Source: Lactococcus garvieae subsp. garvieae (GTDB lineage Bacteria > Bacillota > Bacilli > Lactobacillales > Streptococcaceae). From it: a stretch of 64,000 bases of DNA. Under the pieces are notes generated by a model. That model worked only from the letters and a program-made list of their open reading frames with translations, had not been told where the DNA came from and made no database searches. The stretch covers positions 434,001-498,000 of the forward strand of contig NZ_CP118950.1 in NCBI RefSeq assembly GCF_029024465.1. Reading direction: 5' to 3'. Made by a program: the position numbers and the translations under genes. Below are positions 63,020 to 64,000 of the stretch, piece after piece (position 1 is the stretch's first letter; the number at the start of each line of letters is the position of its first letter).

Positions 63020-64000
63020 ATGCGCTTTTTTACAGCAGGGGAATCACACGGTCCACGTTTGACAGCAATCATTGAAGGTTTGCCCGCAGGACTTCCGCTT
63101 CAAGCTTCTGACATCAATGTTGAATTGAAACGTCGCCAAGGGGGATACGGACGAGGCGGGCGCATGAAGATAGAATCGGATCAGGTAGAAATCACCAGTG
63201 GTTTGCGTCATGGTAAAACTTTGGGAAGCCCGCTTACCCTTAATGTGACCAATCGTGACTTCTCACATTGGACGGAAATTATGGCTTCGGAAGAAGTTGA
63301 TGATGCTGTCAAGAGACAACGTAAATTGACAAAACCTCGACCAGGACATGCTGACTTGGTGGGGGGGATGAAGTATGAATTTGAGGATTTGCGAAACACG
63401 CTCGAGCGTTCCTCGGCCCGTGAAACAACGATGAGAGTAGCTGTAGGCGCTGTGGCTAAGGCCTTGCTCAAACAGCTTGATATTGATATGGCTTATCATG
63501 TGGTAAATTTTGGAGGCAAAGATGTTGCTGCCCAACTTCCAGAACTCTCTGTGAGCGAAATCAAAGCAAAAGCGGGTACAAATGATTTGTCTATTGTGGA
63601 TATTTCAAGAGCTGAGGAAATCCGTTCTTATATTGATAAAATAAAGAAAGCTGGCGATACGATAGGCGGAATTGTAGAGGTGCGTGTGACAAATGTTCCG
63701 GCTGGTTTGGGTTCTTACGTACATTTTGATCGCAAATTAGATGCAAAAATCGCAGCTGCTGTCGTTTCTATCAATGCCTTTAAAGGTGTGGAGTTTGGCC
63801 TTGGTTTTGAAGCTGGGCGCCGTCAGGGCAGTCAAGTCATGGATGAAATCCTTTGGGCAGCGCAAACCGGATATAGCCGAAAGAGCAATAATCTTGGTGG
63901 ATTTGAAGGTGGAATGACTAATGGAGAGGACCTTGTTATTCGAGGAGTCATGAAACCCATCCCAACCCTGTATAAGCCTCTCATGTCCGTCAACACTGAA
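63020..64000 (+). CDS. aroC: Chorismate synthase AroC, truncated by the window edge
   Basis: Flavin-dependent enzyme converting EPSP to chorismate, the last step of the common aromatic pathway. 327 codons are present and the frame is open at the edge; the full family length is about 360-390. Conserved segments: the N-terminal [50 protein letters not shown], the [18 protein letters not shown] segment (about residues 132-149), and [20 protein letters not shown]. Ribosome site GGAGG at 63009-63013. The gene completes an aroE-aroB-(three accessory genes)-aroC cluster. Confidence 0.95.
   Translation, partial: MRFFTAGESHGPRLTAIIEGLPAGLPLQASDINVELKRRQGGYGRGGRMKIESDQVEITSGLRHGKTLGSPLTLNVTNRDFSHWTEIMASEEVDDAVKRQRKLTKPRPGHADLVGGMKYEFEDLRNTLERSSARETTMRVAVGAVAKALLKQLDIDMAYHVVNFGGKDVAAQLPELSVSEIKAKAGTNDLSIVDISRAEEIRSYIDKIKKAGDTIGGIVEVRVTNVPAGLGSYVHFDRKLDAKIAAAVVSINAFKGVEFGLGFEAGRRQGSQVMDEILWAAQTGYSRKSNNLGGFEGGMTNGEDLVIRGVMKPIPTLYKPLMSVNTE

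Overview
This window is chromosomal DNA of a low-G+C lactic acid bacterium, almost certainly a Lactococcus that is not L. lactis itself (possibly L. garvieae or a near relative). The genus call rests on EstA-type tributyrin esterase, GlnPQ with two binding domains fused to the permease, CovR/LlrA and RpmE2 sequences, an ATP synthase operon that begins with subunit c, hrcA-grpE-dnaK under CIRCE control without an adjacent dnaJ, extended -10 promoters and A/T-rich spacers with U-tailed terminators. Nearly all genes are on the + strand; only a lipid kinase and glnPQ are on the - strand. There is no rRNA, tRNA, insertion sequence, prophage or CRISPR array.

Layout. 1-2.6 kb: end of a flippase gene, then pepO overlapping an alkyltransferase-like DNA-repair protein. 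2.6-10.4 kb: rpoB and rpoC, with a promoter/terminator leader and an unusually structured spacer between them. 10.5-13.6 kb: a diacylglycerol-kinase-like gene (-), mecA and a tagO/rgpG-type initiating glycosyltransferase. 13.6-19.2 kb: the sufCDSUB iron-sulfur operon, ending in a 77-bp tandem repeat. 19.3-26 kb: an ABC-F ATPase, an ion transporter, comEA with a frameshifted comEC, and estA. 26.1-32.7 kb: atpEBFHAGDC. 32.8-37.4 kb: an uncharacterised membrane/secreted protein pair, a HicDH-type dehydrogenase, a histidine phosphatase, a VanY-type carboxypeptidase and a small membrane protein. 37.4-41.6 kb: hrcA-grpE-dnaK and a cysteine-less Spx paralogue. 41.7-45.7 kb: fruRKA and rpmE2. 45.8-48.9 kb: a YceD protein and the CovRS-type two-component system. 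48.9-51.5 kb: an amino-acid ABC transporter behind a lysine riboswitch. 51.6-55.2 kb: murD-murG-divIB. 55.2-58.2 kb: glnPQ (-) behind a GlnR box. 58.4 kb to the end: a DedA protein and a shikimate-pathway cluster (aroE, aroB, three accessory genes, and aroC running off the edge).

How it works together. Most genes are core functions: transcription, Fe-S assembly, ATP synthesis, heat shock, cell-wall synthesis and aromatic precursors. Regulation is unusually readable from the DNA: two CIRCE operators around the hrcA promoter, a consensus cre site at fruR, a lysine riboswitch with terminator, and a GlnR box before glnPQ. I see no convincing new multi-gene system. The best candidates for undescribed biology are RNA-level: the rpoB leader, the hairpin-rich rpoB-rpoC spacer with mutually exclusive pairings, and the repeated structured element at the end of sufB. 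The comEC frameshift lies near a classical slippery heptamer and deserves a check.
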